The notes below the pieces were generated by a model. It ran no database searches and was not told where the DNA came from. It saw only the letters and a list, made by a program, of their open reading frames with translations. From positions 1-64,000 of the forward strand of contig CABRLN010000001.1 of the NCBI GenBank assembly GCA_902471875.1: a stretch of 64,000 bases of DNA, given 5' to 3'. Below, piece after piece: positions 8,130 through 16,767 of the stretch; position 1 is the stretch's first letter; each line of letters begins with the position of its first letter. Origin of the DNA: an uncultured Clostridium sp. GTDB taxonomy: Bacteria; Bacillota; Clostridia; Oscillospirales; Acutalibacteraceae. A program made the position numbers and the translations under genes.

Positions 8130-8377
8130 AGATATGGATAATTGATAAGCAGAGATTAAAATAGCATGAGAGAATTGTCAGTGAGGAACTCTGGCAGAAA
8201 GTTTATGCAAAGCGGAAGGCGACAGGAATTAAGCAGTCGTCAAAGGTTGGCAAATATAGCTTCTATCTTCTGACAGGCGTATTAAAGTGTTCTCTTTGCG
8301 ACATCTTGATGTACACTAATAAACATGCATGGAAAAACAAAGATGGGAATGAATTAAATTCTATTCTGCCCATGTAA
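8130..8377 (+). pseudogene. Remnant of a large serine recombinase
   Basis: From 8165 the frame reads HERIVSEELWQKVYAKRKAT, then YSFYLLTGVLKCSLCDILMY. This is the 'Recombinase' domain (IVSEELW) followed by the first half of the zinc-ribbon (LLTGVLKCSLC) of large serine site-specific recombinases. It lacks the resolvase catalytic domain and a start, and ends at 8377. Just upstream, about 8130-8160, a further in-frame stretch ends in a stop. Enzymes of this kind move ICEs, IMEs and prophages, so this piece marks the right-hand part of the decayed element that began inside rlmD. Confidence 0.72.
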
Positions 8378-8607
8378 ACGACTAAAACGGACAGTATAGG
8401 GGTTGTTTTATATTATACAACTGAGCACAAAAATTATGTACTGCTTGTATCCTATCGTTAATTGTGAAGTTGGTGGTAAGATTTGTTCATACGGTAAATT
8501 TTATTTTGAGAATATAGTAGATATTAATTGTTATCTGGATTAATTTATGAAATTTTAAATTGTACACCAAATATTATTATTTATAAAGCTATATAAACAA
8601 GAAAAGC
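8378..8607. other. Intergenic, no gene seen
   Basis: AT-rich DNA between the recombinase remnant and the terminator of the wall-protein gene. The right junction of the inserted element probably lies in or just before this stretch, but I could not find a repeat of the left junction. Confidence 0.4.
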
Positions 8608-8645
8608 AGTTACGTCAAAATGTAAAATGAAGTAACTGCTTTTTT
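8608..8645 (-). terminator. Terminator of the DUF348/G5/3D gene
   Basis: An inverted repeat AGCAGTTAC / GTAACTGCT has A- and T-runs on both outer sides, so it can work in both directions. It lies 25 nt after the stop codon of the minus-strand gene. Confidence 0.7.
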
Positions 8646-8669
8646 ATATTTTATTTTCTTAAATAAGCT

Positions 8670-9962
8670 TTAGTCAAGAACATAAACGCTTACATCTCGT
8701 CTGCCGAATTCTACACATTCTTCATAGGTGTAGTAGAAAACATCTACAATTGCAGAGCCGTCATACAATGCACCACCTGTATCAATAGCTGTTGCGTAGC
8801 CGTAAACAAAACCGTCATCAGCAACAATATAAAGCTTTGAACCCAGCGGAATAATATTAGGGTTAACAGCTACACCGCCAACATAAACTTCTTGGCCTGA
8901 AGCAGTTAGTGAGCCTGCAGGAGCATAATAAGCCGTACCTGAACCATGATATACAGTTGAATAAGAAACTGTATTACCATTTTCGTCATAAAGAACACCA
9001 TTTTCGGCACTTACCGGAACACCTGTAGATGACTCTGTTGATTTATTAGAGCTATCGTTTGAAGCTTGCTTTTTTTGTTTAGTTTTTGTAGTCTGCTTTG
9101 TTTCAGAAGTATTTGTACCTATCGTAATTACTTCATTAACTACCTCTTTTGTTATATTGTTACTTATTTCTTCAGTTTCAGTAATTTCACCATCAACAAT
9201 GGTTTGCTTTGTTACTACAGTATATTCACCGTCAACACCCTTTGTTGTAACCTCTGTTTCGCCTTCTTTAAGCTGGTCAGAGTATGTTTCAACTGTTTCA
9301 TAAGGTATTTTTTCTATTGTTGTAACATTTTTATAGCTTATTCTTGTAACTACAATTTCCATATAGTCGCTGACATTGTCAGTTAACTTGCAATTAAGTT
9401 TGTCGTGCTTGCCCAGTTCAACATTAAGATAATTCAAGGCTTCTTTAACATTACCTGTTGGTACCTTTACAACCTCATATTTTCCGTCAACGCTAAGCTT
9501 AACGGTTTTATATTCTGAAACCTGAACTGTCATGTCAGTTTTTAGCTTAGTTTCTTTTTTAGGTGTAATAATATGATTATCTGTTACCTTAATGTTTGCT
9601 TTTTTTAGAAGATTTTCAACTGTTCCGCCTGTTACAAAGTATTTTTCTTTGTTGTTATCAGTCTTAACATATACAGGAAAAGCTCTGTCAATATTAATTG
9701 TTATAACACCGTTTTCGTTTGTTGTTGTTACAACATCATTTTTGCCAAGCTTAATACCTGCATTGGCTAAAATATTATCTGTATCAGTTGCGGTTAAATT
9801 AACCTGAATTTGTTTTCCGTCAACATTAATAACTGCCGTTCTGTTTAACGCTGCTACTGAAAATGCTGATGTAAGGAAAATAACGCTCATTAAAAGAATC
9901 ATTACGCCTCTTCTAAAAGCTAATTTAGACTTACTCTCACTGCCTATAGCGGTAATAAACAT
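8670..9962 (-). CDS. YabE-like cell-wall protein: DUF348 repeats, G5 domain, 3D domain
   Basis: 430 residues. A membrane-anchor or signal helix (about 20-40) is followed by three ubiquitin-like DUF348 repeats (about 42-95, 98-150, 155-205; e.g. AVINVDGKQIQVNLTATDTD), then a G5 domain (about 210-285, with IPYETVETYSD and KGVDGEYTVV). After a Lys/Thr/Ser-rich linker comes a C-terminal 3D domain (about 340-430) with the three aspartates of the family: AIDTGG is the most typical. The 3D domain has the double-psi barrel of MltA/Rpf-like enzymes, so the protein is expected to be a peptidoglycan-active resuscitation factor (YabE/YocH group). A consensus promoter is at 10064-10091; TAGGAG lies before the start. 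Confidence 0.88.
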   Translation of the reverse strand: MFITAIGSESKSKLAFRRGVMILLMSVIFLTSAFSVAALNRTAVINVDGKQIQVNLTATDTDNILANAGIKLGKNDVVTTTNENGVITINIDRAFPVYVKTDNNKEKYFVTGGTVENLLKKANIKVTDNHIITPKKETKLKTDMTVQVSEYKTVKLSVDGKYEVVKVPTGNVKEALNYLNVELGKHDKLNCKLTDNVSDYMEIVVTRISYKNVTTIEKIPYETVETYSDQLKEGETEVTTKGVDGEYTVVTKQTIVDGEITETEEISNNITKEVVNEVITIGTNTSETKQTTKTKQKKQASNDSSNKSTESSTGVPVSAENGVLYDENGNTVSYSTVYHGSGTAYYAPAGSLTASGQEVYVGGVAVNPNIIPLGSKLYIVADDGFVYGYATAIDTGGALYDGSAIVDVFYYTYEECVEFGRRDVSVYVLD

Positions 9963-10063
9963 AAAATATAAGAACTCCTAACCGTAATTGAATTTATTTT
10001 TGCTGCCTTAGTTTTAGGGCTTATTGCAAAAACATTAGTCTGCTATTTTGTCCTACAATTTGC

Positions 10064-10091
10064 ATTATAACAGCGTTTTTAGATATGTCAA
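10064..10091 (-). promoter_or_regulatory. Promoter of the YabE-like gene
   Basis: On the minus strand a perfect TTGACA (10086-10091), a 16-bp spacer and a perfect TATAAT (10064-10069), about 100 bp before the start codon. The leader of about 95 nt shows no riboswitch I recognise. Confidence 0.8.
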
Positions 10092-10386
10092 ATAATTTGA
10101 AAATAGTTATTTTGTGTAAAATAACGAACAAAACTCCAAAATTCGTAAAAAATCCCTTGAAAAAGCCAATTTCCAGTGTCTGAACATATGTTTCAAAGTT
10201 AAAAAACTGTGCAATTTGTGAAAATTTGAATTACACTATGGTAATAATAATTACAAATTTGTATTTAATATGATTTTTTTAAAATATTTGATTATCATTT
10301 TGTAATTTTTCCTGTTTATGGAAATTATAAAATCATATTTTGTTGTAATTTTGCAGTTTAACAAATAAGCATATTAAAATTTAAAT
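10092..10386. other. AT-rich intergenic region
   Basis: No coding frame or RNA structure recognised between the promoter of the YabE-like gene and the rubrerythrin terminator. Confidence 0.4.
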
Positions 10387-10425
10387 ATAGCAAGCCTTAT
10401 AAAAAACTAAAAGGCTTGCTATATT
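10387..10425 (-). terminator. Rubrerythrin terminator
   Basis: A long stem (ATAGCAAGCCTT / AAGGCTTGCTAT) followed by T-rich sequence in the minus-strand direction, about 35 nt after the rubrerythrin stop. Confidence 0.75.
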
Positions 10426-10461
10426 TTACATTAAAATATAAAAAATTGTAAGACAGGTTAA

Positions 10462-11001
10462 TTAATAATTTTCTGCTTTTAGTTCAAAATACGCCTGGGG
10501 CTTTTTGCATACAGGGCAATATTTAGGTGCGGTTTCGCCTGTATGAATATGTCCGCAGTTGCGGCACTGCCAAATTACTGCACCATCTTTAGTAAAAACC
10601 TTTTGTTCTTGCAGATTAATCTGAAGTTTGTGGAATCTATCCTCATGCTCTTTTTCAATTTTTGCTACAGCTTCCATAACACTGGCTATTTCGTAAAATC
10701 CTTCTTCTTTAGCAATTTCAGCAAATTCCTTATACATTGTTACCCATTCATAGTTTTCACCTGCTGCTGCATCAATAAGATTTTGCAGTGTAGTAGTGTC
10801 TTTGCCTTGACTAAGGTAGTCAAACCATATCTTGGCGTGTGCTCTTTCGTTGTTAGCTGTTTCTAAAAATATGTCAGCAATTTGCTGGTATCCTTCTTCT
10901 TTTGCTTTTTCGCTGTAGAATGTGTATTTATTTCTTGCTTGTGATTCTCCGCTAAAAGCTGTTAAAAGATTAACTTCAGTTTTGCTTCCTTTTAAGTTCA
11001 T
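10462..11001 (-). CDS. Rubrerythrin
   Basis: 179 residues from the ATG at 11001 (MNLKGSKTEVNLL), preceded by GAAAGGAACG; an upstream ATG at 11037 would add 12 unusual residues and has no clear site. The N-terminal four-helix bundle holds the two EExxH-like di-iron motifs (FSGESQARNKY, ETANNERAHAK, EGFYEIASVMEAVAKIEKEH). The C-terminal rubredoxin-like [Fe-Cys4] site is CRNCGH and CPVCKKPQ. Rubrerythrin is a cytoplasmic peroxidase that protects anaerobes from H2O2. A dyad just upstream (11031-11046) could be its operator. Confidence 0.95.
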   Translation of the reverse strand: MNLKGSKTEVNLLTAFSGESQARNKYTFYSEKAKEEGYQQIADIFLETANNERAHAKIWFDYLSQGKDTTTLQNLIDAAAGENYEWVTMYKEFAEIAKEEGFYEIASVMEAVAKIEKEHEDRFHKLQINLQEQKVFTKDGAVIWQCRNCGHIHTGETAPKYCPVCKKPQAYFELKAENY

Positions 11002-11030
11002 AATTATCACGTTCCTTTCAATGTATATAT

Positions 11031-11046
11031 TTGACAATTGTCTAAC
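11031..11046. promoter_or_regulatory. Palindrome upstream of rubrerythrin, candidate operator
   Basis: The sequence TTGACAATTGTCTAA contains the perfect 10-bp palindrome GACAATTGTC with AA/TT flanks. It lies 30-45 bp before the rubrerythrin start and between the two divergent genes. It does not match the PerR box (TTATAAT-N-ATTATAA), so the regulator is unknown. Confidence 0.4.
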
Positions 11047-11065
11047 ATTTATTCACTTTATTTAC

Positions 11066-11094
11066 TTGAAATATAAGAGATGTTAATCTATAAT
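11066..11094 (+). promoter_or_regulatory. Promoter of the fumarase genes
   Basis: TTGAAA (11066-11071), 17-bp spacer, perfect TATAAT (11089-11094), about 32 bp before the start of the alpha-subunit gene. Confidence 0.75.
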
Positions 11095-11126
11095 TAATAT
11101 ATTAAACAATAAAAAGAGGTACAACT

Positions 11127-11978
11127 ATGGACTTTAGAATAATTAAAGCTGACGAGGTTACTAAAACCGTAAAAAAGCTGTTAATGGATTGTAACTATAA
11201 TATAGGCAGTGATATTACAAATGCTCTTGAAAAAGCCAAGGAAACAGAAAAATCAGAGGTTGGCAAACAAGTTATATGTCAACTGCTTGAAAATAATAAA
11301 ATTGCAGAAGTAGAGCAAATACCCCTGTGCCAGGACACCGGTATGGCAGTACTGTTTGTACAGTATGGCGACAAGGTGGTTATTGAAGGCGGAAGCTTTA
11401 AAAGTGCGGTTACTAACGGTGTAAGACAAGCATATAAAGACGGTTATCTTAGAAAATCAGTTGTTAATGACCCTGTTTTTGACAGAATTAATACTAAAGA
11501 TAATACTCCTGCAATAATACATACCGAGATTGTTCCCGGGGATAAAATTACAATACTTGCAGGAGGTAAGGGTTTTGGCAGTGAAAATATGTCTGCCATA
11601 AAAATGCTTACACCGTCATATGGTGTGCAGGGTGTAATTGATTTTGTGCTTGACACTGTAAGAAATGCAGGTCCGAATCCTTGCCCTCCTATGGTGGTAG
11701 GTGTGGGTATTGGCGGAACCTTTGAAAAAGCAGCTCAGCTTGCAAAAAAAGCTACTTTCAGATCTATTGAATATAGAAATCCTGACCCTAGATATGCCGA
11801 ATTGGAAATTCAATTGTTAGAGAGCATTAATAAAATGGGTTTTGGTCCTGCAGGACTTGGTGGTACAACAACAGCACTTGGAGTAAATATTGAAACATAT
11901 CCTACACATATTGCAGGTATGCCTGTGGCCGTAAACATTTGCTGTCATGCAGCACGGCATAAATTAGCTACAATTTAA
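11127..11978 (+). CDS. Fumarate hydratase class I, alpha subunit
   Basis: 283 residues; oxygen-sensitive [4Fe-4S] fumarase, fumarate + water to (S)-malate. The cluster-binding cysteines can be placed in LCQDTGMAVLF, NPCPPMVVGVGIGG and VNICCHAARH, the standard triad of the two-subunit enzyme. AAAAAGAGG precedes the ATG. The beta subunit starts 16 nt later, so the two form an operon. L-tartrate dehydratase belongs to the same family and cannot be fully excluded, but a tartrate context is missing and citrate synthase is encoded in the same window. Confidence 0.92.
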   Translation: MDFRIIKADEVTKTVKKLLMDCNYNIGSDITNALEKAKETEKSEVGKQVICQLLENNKIAEVEQIPLCQDTGMAVLFVQYGDKVVIEGGSFKSAVTNGVRQAYKDGYLRKSVVNDPVFDRINTKDNTPAIIHTEIVPGDKITILAGGKGFGSENMSAIKMLTPSYGVQGVIDFVLDTVRNAGPNPCPPMVVGVGIGGTFEKAAQLAKKATFRSIEYRNPDPRYAELEIQLLESINKMGFGPAGLGGTTTALGVNIETYPTHIAGMPVAVNICCHAARHKLATI

Positions 11979-11994
11979 GGTTAAGGAGGATACC

Positions 11995-12543
11995 ATGAAA
12001 AAAATAAGTTTACCTATAACTGACGAAGATATTGAAGGTCTTAAGGCCGGTGACAGTGTATTACTGACAGGTACAATGATTACCGGAAGAGATGCCGCAC
12101 ATAAACGATTATATGAATTAGTACAAAAGGGCGAGGAATTTCCTGTAGATATTAAGGGCGAAGTGATTTATTATGTAGGTCCTGCACCGGCAAAACCTGG
12201 TTATGCAGTTGGACCTGCCGGGCCAACCTCCAGTTACCGTATGGACAAGTACGCTCCAACACTGCTTGATATGGGTTTAAAAGGCATGATAGGAAAAGGG
12301 GCACGAAATAAAGAGGTTATTGACGCAATAGTAAGAAACCACGGTATTTACTTTGCCGCTATTGGTGGTGCTGCTGCACTTATTGCAAAGAGTATAAAGT
12401 CAGAAGAGCTTATTTGTTATGATGATTTGGGAACAGAATCTATAAGAAGATATACAGTAGAGGATTTTCCTTGTATTGTAGTTATTGACAGCAAAGGAAA
12501 TAATGTTTATGAAACTGAGCCGAAGAAATATTGTTTAGAATAA
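11995..12543 (+). CDS. Fumarate hydratase class I, beta subunit
   Basis: 182 residues. Family landmarks are VLLTGTMITGRDAAHKRL, YVGPAPAKPG, GPTSSYRMDKY, IGKGARNKEV and the GGAAAL loop, which supply the substrate-binding swivel domain of class I fumarases. AAGGAGG lies 7 nt upstream. Forms the heteromeric enzyme with the alpha subunit encoded immediately before. Confidence 0.92.
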   Translation: MKKISLPITDEDIEGLKAGDSVLLTGTMITGRDAAHKRLYELVQKGEEFPVDIKGEVIYYVGPAPAKPGYAVGPAGPTSSYRMDKYAPTLLDMGLKGMIGKGARNKEVIDAIVRNHGIYFAAIGGAAALIAKSIKSEELICYDDLGTESIRRYTVEDFPCIVVIDSKGNNVYETEPKKYCLE

Positions 12544-12706
12544 TGTACTATTTGTCAGATTAATACTAAGTTTATCTTATTATTAATACATGTTAAAAGG
12601 TGGATAAGATTTCTAAGCAAATATTTTCCAAAGGGATGGTCATTCATAAAATAGGTATAGGTATTAATAAATTCTAATATAAATTTCATAATATATTAAT
12701 TCAATT

Positions 12707-12742
12707 ACAAAAGGGTATCTCATTTTTTGAGATACCCTTTTT
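12707..12742. terminator. Bidirectional terminator between converging genes
   Basis: AAAAGGGTATCTCA-TTTTT-TGAGATACCCTTTT: a 12-14 bp stem with A- and T-runs, serving the fumarase operon (+) and the YfhO gene (-). Confidence 0.85.
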
Positions 12743-12767
12743 ATATAGTGCTGTTTTAGATTTTATA

Positions 12768-15590
12768 CTATTTTTTCTTCTGCCTTTTAGCAGGTGTATT
12801 TTTACCCTTTGGTAAAGGCTGTGGTTTATCTTCTTCGTAAAAAATAAGATTATCAAGCTCGGTGTCTGTCATTGGTGCAAGTAAGGTTTTATTTTTCTTT
12901 TTCTTTAAATAGAAGTTTTCAAAAACAATTAATGCAACAAATACTAAAATGCCAAGAATAAAGGCAATAACTGAAATTGCGAACCCTTTTGGTATGTACT
13001 TGAATTCAACAGTATGTGTACCGGCTTTAAGGTCAATTGATACTAACGCATTATTGGCAAGCGGATTTATTTCAACCTCTGCTCCGTCTACATAAGCTGT
13101 CCAACCGTCCTCATAAGGAATAGAGGTGTACATTACCCCGTCCTCTTTAGCAGTTATAGTACCCGACAAAGAAGATGTATTAAAATCAGTAACTTGGTAA
13201 AGTTCGTCATTTAATGTGTCATAACCTTGTTGATAAACTTCTTGATTTAACTCGCAAATCCATACATTACATTTACCTGAGGTGCCCTGTGTATAAGGAA
13301 TTTGAATTTGAATTTCATCTCCCTTATTGAAAACACCAAGAGATATTATATATGGGAATCTTATTTCATATGTCTTGGCTGGATTAGATGCACAAGTAAT
13401 TGTAATTGTATTATTTTCGCAGTTTTCACAGCTTGTATAGCCGTAAACAGGAGTATTATCTTTAGTTATTTTGTAGGTAAGCGTAAGTGTTCCTGCTTCT
13501 GAAGAAGCGTCGCAACTATATAGAGAGTTAGAACTTATTGAAACAGGAAATCCTGTTGACAACGGAGTTGCAGTAAGAGGAGTAAATATATCCTTATCTA
13601 TACCTGTCGATTTTCTGAACAGACTGTTTTGAGCGTCAAAAGGAGATAAAACAGTGTTGCCATCTTTATCAAGAGTATAGTTAAAGGTTTTGATGTTATC
13701 CTTAGTCATAAATCCCAAAGATAACGGAGTATTGTTTTTATAAGAGGTTGCACCGCCTGTGGTTTCAATAAAGCTCCAGTTTGTAGTGTCTGCAGCGGTT
13801 GAACGTCTGGCAAGCAGGTATTTAATATCTAAAAACGCATTAGTTAAAGGCGAGGTTTCACAGTAGTAATATCTGTTTCCGGCATCCCAGCCTATCATAC
13901 CCATACCCTTTACAAAATTGGTTATGGATTCATTTACAGTTGACGAAAATAGTGATACACCGTTATAGCCATAAATAGTGGCATCGTTAATAGTGTAATT
14001 TTGCTGTGTTTCCATTCTGTAAAATTTATCCGTTTCTTTTTCTTCAATATTATTTTTTAGTGTTTGAATAAACTCGTTTTGGTCAGGATAACCGCTGTGA
14101 GATGTTACACGAACGGTTTTTACGCCAATTAAAGCACCTGCTACCATCTCAACAAGCATTAAAGCAAAGAGTCCCACAGATACAGCCTGTTTTGGAATAA
14201 TATCCACCTTTCGCATTGCAAGTATGGCAAGATATACAATTGTAACTGCTGATGTTGCAATTACTGCGGTCATGTCGGTTGTTTGTGCTGTTGAATCAAC
14301 AGTCTGTGGTCCGACATATGCAAATATAATAAACAATGCACCTACAACTGCCATTATAAATATATCCCAAAAATTAACCTTGTTAAGCAAAAGGAATGCC
14401 CTGTATGCCATTACAACCAGTACAAAGCTTATAAGGAATGAAAATCTGTATGGCAGCATATTAGGCAGATGGAAACCGTGAATAATAAAGTTAGGCAGTT
14501 TAAACATACAGCAATATAAGAAAAATGCTAGTACGCTTATGCTTAAAACCTTTTCTCTTAATGTGATTTTTTTGCATCTGAAGAAAAATGCACCTAAAAG
14601 TACGCATACAAATCCGCAGTAAATGTTAGGTAAGCCTTCTTTATCTGTAGGATTCGTAAACGCTACCAAATTACCTAAAATATCAGAGGCATATTGAAGT
14701 ATATTATTGTTGTAGTTCCAATCATAAATTTCACTAAATCCCGGTATAGTGTTTGCAATGCTGTGTGTATTTTGCAGTGCAAATACAGCAGGCAGCATAA
14801 ACAATGCTCCTATAGCTAACGCAAGTACAGAAAAAGCGGCAATAGACAGTAATTTTTTGAAAAATGCCTTCCAACCTGGTTTTGAAATAACCATAATCGC
14901 AATAAAAACTATTATAGTAAATATACAGGTGAAAAATCCTATATAGTAGTTGGTCAGCATTGTTAATGCCAATGCTATAACATATGTTTTAAATTTTCCA
15001 TCAACTAACAATTTGTAAGCTCCTAAGACAACTAAAGGAAGCAGTGCAAAAGCATCAAACCATATAATATTCCAGTAATATCCCATTGTGTATGCACACA
15101 ATGCAAACAACATTGAGAAAAATACTATAGAAAAGTTATTACGCTTAAAAACGTGTTTTAGGAACATTGACATAAACATTCCTGCGCAGCCGACCTTTAT
15201 CATAAGTATAACAGTTAAAGCTTCTCTTAAATATTCAGCCGGAACTAAAAACAGTAACAGGTTAAGAGGGCTTGCAAGGTAATAGGCAATAAGTGCAATA
15301 TAATTAGTACCTAAGCCTGTTGACCAAGACCACAGCATTGAAGAGCCTTCTTGCAGTTTTGACTGAAAATCGCAGAAGAACGGATAGTATTGCTGCCAAA
15401 AGTCTGTTACAAGAATTTGCTTATCTCCAAAAGGATAAACCTCAAAGATGGCAAAAGCTATTCCCATTATTAAAAAAGGAAGGAAAAACGAAAGTATTAT
15501 ATACTTTTGCTCAAAGAAATTTTCTTTAAAGGATTTCTTTAAGATGGGATTTTCTACAGCAGAAATATTAATCTGCTTTGAGTTACTCAT
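12768..15590 (-). CDS. YfhO family integral membrane protein
   Basis: 940 residues. The N-terminal half has about a dozen hydrophobic segments beginning near residue 35, with the family signature around DFWQQYYPFFCDFQSKLQEG and SWSTGLGTNYIALIAYYLAS (residues 80-135). Then a large extracytoplasmic beta-rich part (about 500-870, ending 'YTSIPYEDGWTAYVDG') and a final membrane helix with a Lys-rich cytoplasmic tail. YfhO proteins are GT-C-fold glycosyltransferases; in Bacillus and Listeria they are linked to lipoteichoic-acid glycosylation. The specific sugar acceptor here is unknown. It is a single-gene unit ending at the shared terminator. Confidence 0.88.
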   Translation of the reverse strand: MSNSKQINISAVENPILKKSFKENFFEQKYIILSFFLPFLIMGIAFAIFEVYPFGDKQILVTDFWQQYYPFFCDFQSKLQEGSSMLWSWSTGLGTNYIALIAYYLASPLNLLLFLVPAEYLREALTVILMIKVGCAGMFMSMFLKHVFKRNNFSIVFFSMLFALCAYTMGYYWNIIWFDAFALLPLVVLGAYKLLVDGKFKTYVIALALTMLTNYYIGFFTCIFTIIVFIAIMVISKPGWKAFFKKLLSIAAFSVLALAIGALFMLPAVFALQNTHSIANTIPGFSEIYDWNYNNNILQYASDILGNLVAFTNPTDKEGLPNIYCGFVCVLLGAFFFRCKKITLREKVLSISVLAFFLYCCMFKLPNFIIHGFHLPNMLPYRFSFLISFVLVVMAYRAFLLLNKVNFWDIFIMAVVGALFIIFAYVGPQTVDSTAQTTDMTAVIATSAVTIVYLAILAMRKVDIIPKQAVSVGLFALMLVEMVAGALIGVKTVRVTSHSGYPDQNEFIQTLKNNIEEKETDKFYRMETQQNYTINDATIYGYNGVSLFSSTVNESITNFVKGMGMIGWDAGNRYYYCETSPLTNAFLDIKYLLARRSTAADTTNWSFIETTGGATSYKNNTPLSLGFMTKDNIKTFNYTLDKDGNTVLSPFDAQNSLFRKSTGIDKDIFTPLTATPLSTGFPVSISSNSLYSCDASSEAGTLTLTYKITKDNTPVYGYTSCENCENNTITITCASNPAKTYEIRFPYIISLGVFNKGDEIQIQIPYTQGTSGKCNVWICELNQEVYQQGYDTLNDELYQVTDFNTSSLSGTITAKEDGVMYTSIPYEDGWTAYVDGAEVEINPLANNALVSIDLKAGTHTVEFKYIPKGFAISVIAFILGILVFVALIVFENFYLKKKKNKTLLAPMTDTELDNLIFYEEDKPQPLPKGKNTPAKRQKKK

Positions 15591-15960
15591 AATTTATCAA
15601 AACCTTTCCAAATAATTTGTTATAACGCTTTGTACATACATTAAACATTTTACCACTTTTAAGCTAAACCGTAAATAAGTATAGAAGAAATTTAACAAAT
15701 TTTATTTTTAAGGTATAAACGATTTTGATAACTTACTTATAAGTTTAATTAACAAATAAATTCCAATTTGTTATTGTTTGAATTATGACTTATTAACCAT
15801 ATTATTTGTATGAATATGTGTTAGAAATTTTAAAATTATAATTGTTTATATTGTAAAGGTAAATTATATTGCATAAATATATTTTATGTTTGTTTTTGCT
15901 TAGGTCAATTAATTAGTTGTAGAAATTTTATAATATAAAAATTATATTTTAAATTTATGA
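15591..15960. other. AT-rich intergenic region
   Basis: No coding frame or RNA recognised between the YfhO gene and the tRNA-Leu promoter; it must hold the YfhO promoter on the minus strand but no clear match was picked out. Confidence 0.4.
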
Positions 15961-15990
15961 TTGACTTTTTATATACGTATATGATATAAT
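15961..15990 (+). promoter_or_regulatory. tRNA-Leu promoter
   Basis: TTGACT (15961-15966), 18-bp spacer, perfect TATAAT (15985-15990), 12 bp before the tRNA. Confidence 0.75.
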
Positions 15991-16002
15991 AACTCTTGTA
16001 AC

Positions 16003-16090
16003 GCTGGTGTGGCGGAATAGGCAGACGCAAGGGACTTAAAATCCCTCGGTAGTTAATACCGTACCGGTTCAAGTCCGGTCACCAGCACCA
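16003..16090 (+). tRNA. tRNA-Leu (anticodon TAA)
   Basis: Acceptor arms GCTGGTG / CACCAGC with encoded CCA, anticodon stem-loop GGGACTTAAAATCCC giving TAA, a long class II variable arm (CGGTAGTTAATACCG) and the T-loop GGTTCAAGTCC. 88 nt with CCA. Confidence 0.97.
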
Positions 16091-16246
16091 CTATTTTTTA
16101 GAGTCGATGTAAGAATGTTTTTATATAAAAATGTTCATAAATTTTATCATAACATTTTTGGTCTGTTTAATGACAGTTTTAGATGATTTTCTATTTTTTC
16201 TGCTTTAGGGGAAATTTAATAAAGGATGTAGTCTTTTTTATGATAT

Positions 16247-16277
16247 GTAGCTGGGATATATGTCCCAGCTTTTTTCA
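16247..16277 (+). terminator. Terminator-like hairpin
   Basis: AGCTGGGA-TATATG-TCCCAGCT followed by six Ts. It lies 160 nt after tRNA-Leu, and no other gene precedes it. Confidence 0.65.
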
Positions 16278-16309
16278 TTATTAAGCAGTTATGTATGAGA
16301 TGATTTATC

Positions 16310-16515
16310 TAAGATAAATTTGGATTTAACAAGTTTACCTTTTTAATAGATTAAGTAATGTTTTGTTCTGTGAATATGTGCCTGTATAATTTGAGATACC
16401 ATTAGCACTAGCAATCTTTTTTCTGTAAGTCATTGAAGAATCAATGCCTATTGATTTCAAAGCATCAACGATTTATTTTTGTGATGATGAACACTTAGGG
16501 AAGTAGCTTACTTTC
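16310..16515 (-). pseudogene. Remnant of an endolysin C-terminus
   Basis: The minus strand reads LLPKCSSSQK, an in-frame stop, then IVDALKSIGIDSSMTYRKKI, ASANGISNYTGTYSQNKTLL, NLLKR, and after a one-base shift GKLVKSKFIL. I recognise this as the C-terminal module found at the end of many clostridial phage N-acetylmuramoyl-L-alanine amidases ('IVDALKSIGVDSS..RKKIA..NGI.NY.GTA.QN..LLNLLK.GKL'). A stop and a frameshift break it and the catalytic domain is absent, so it is a prophage relic next to tRNA-Leu. Confidence 0.55.
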
Positions 16516-16555
16516 GTTACTGTTTACGGGTAGTAAGAATAATTAAGCAAAAATA

Positions 16556-16581
16556 AACAGCCGCACGTGAGCGGCTGTATA
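16556..16581. other. Hairpin CAGCCGC-ACGT-GAGCGGCTG
   Basis: A G+C-rich perfect stem at 16559-16577 in AT-rich surroundings, followed by TATAAAA rather than a T-run. It may be a remnant terminator of the phage relic. Confidence 0.4.
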
Positions 16582-16767
16582 AAATTGTAATGCGTTGTTA
16601 AATTCGAAACCTCTAATACAAGGGTTAAGTCTGTATTAGTTCTCTTATAGGGGCTGTGCAAACCAACCGTGGGGGATTTGAAATACTTTAATCTAGGATA
16701 AAACTCATTCTTTATTAAAATAAATTATAACGGTAGATTGACCTCTAACAGTAATAAAAGCAGTTTG

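Noticed and set aside
9963..10461. Riboswitch (ydaO-like) upstream of the YabE-like gene
   Set aside because: The leader is only about 95 nt and lacks the conserved blocks of that RNA.
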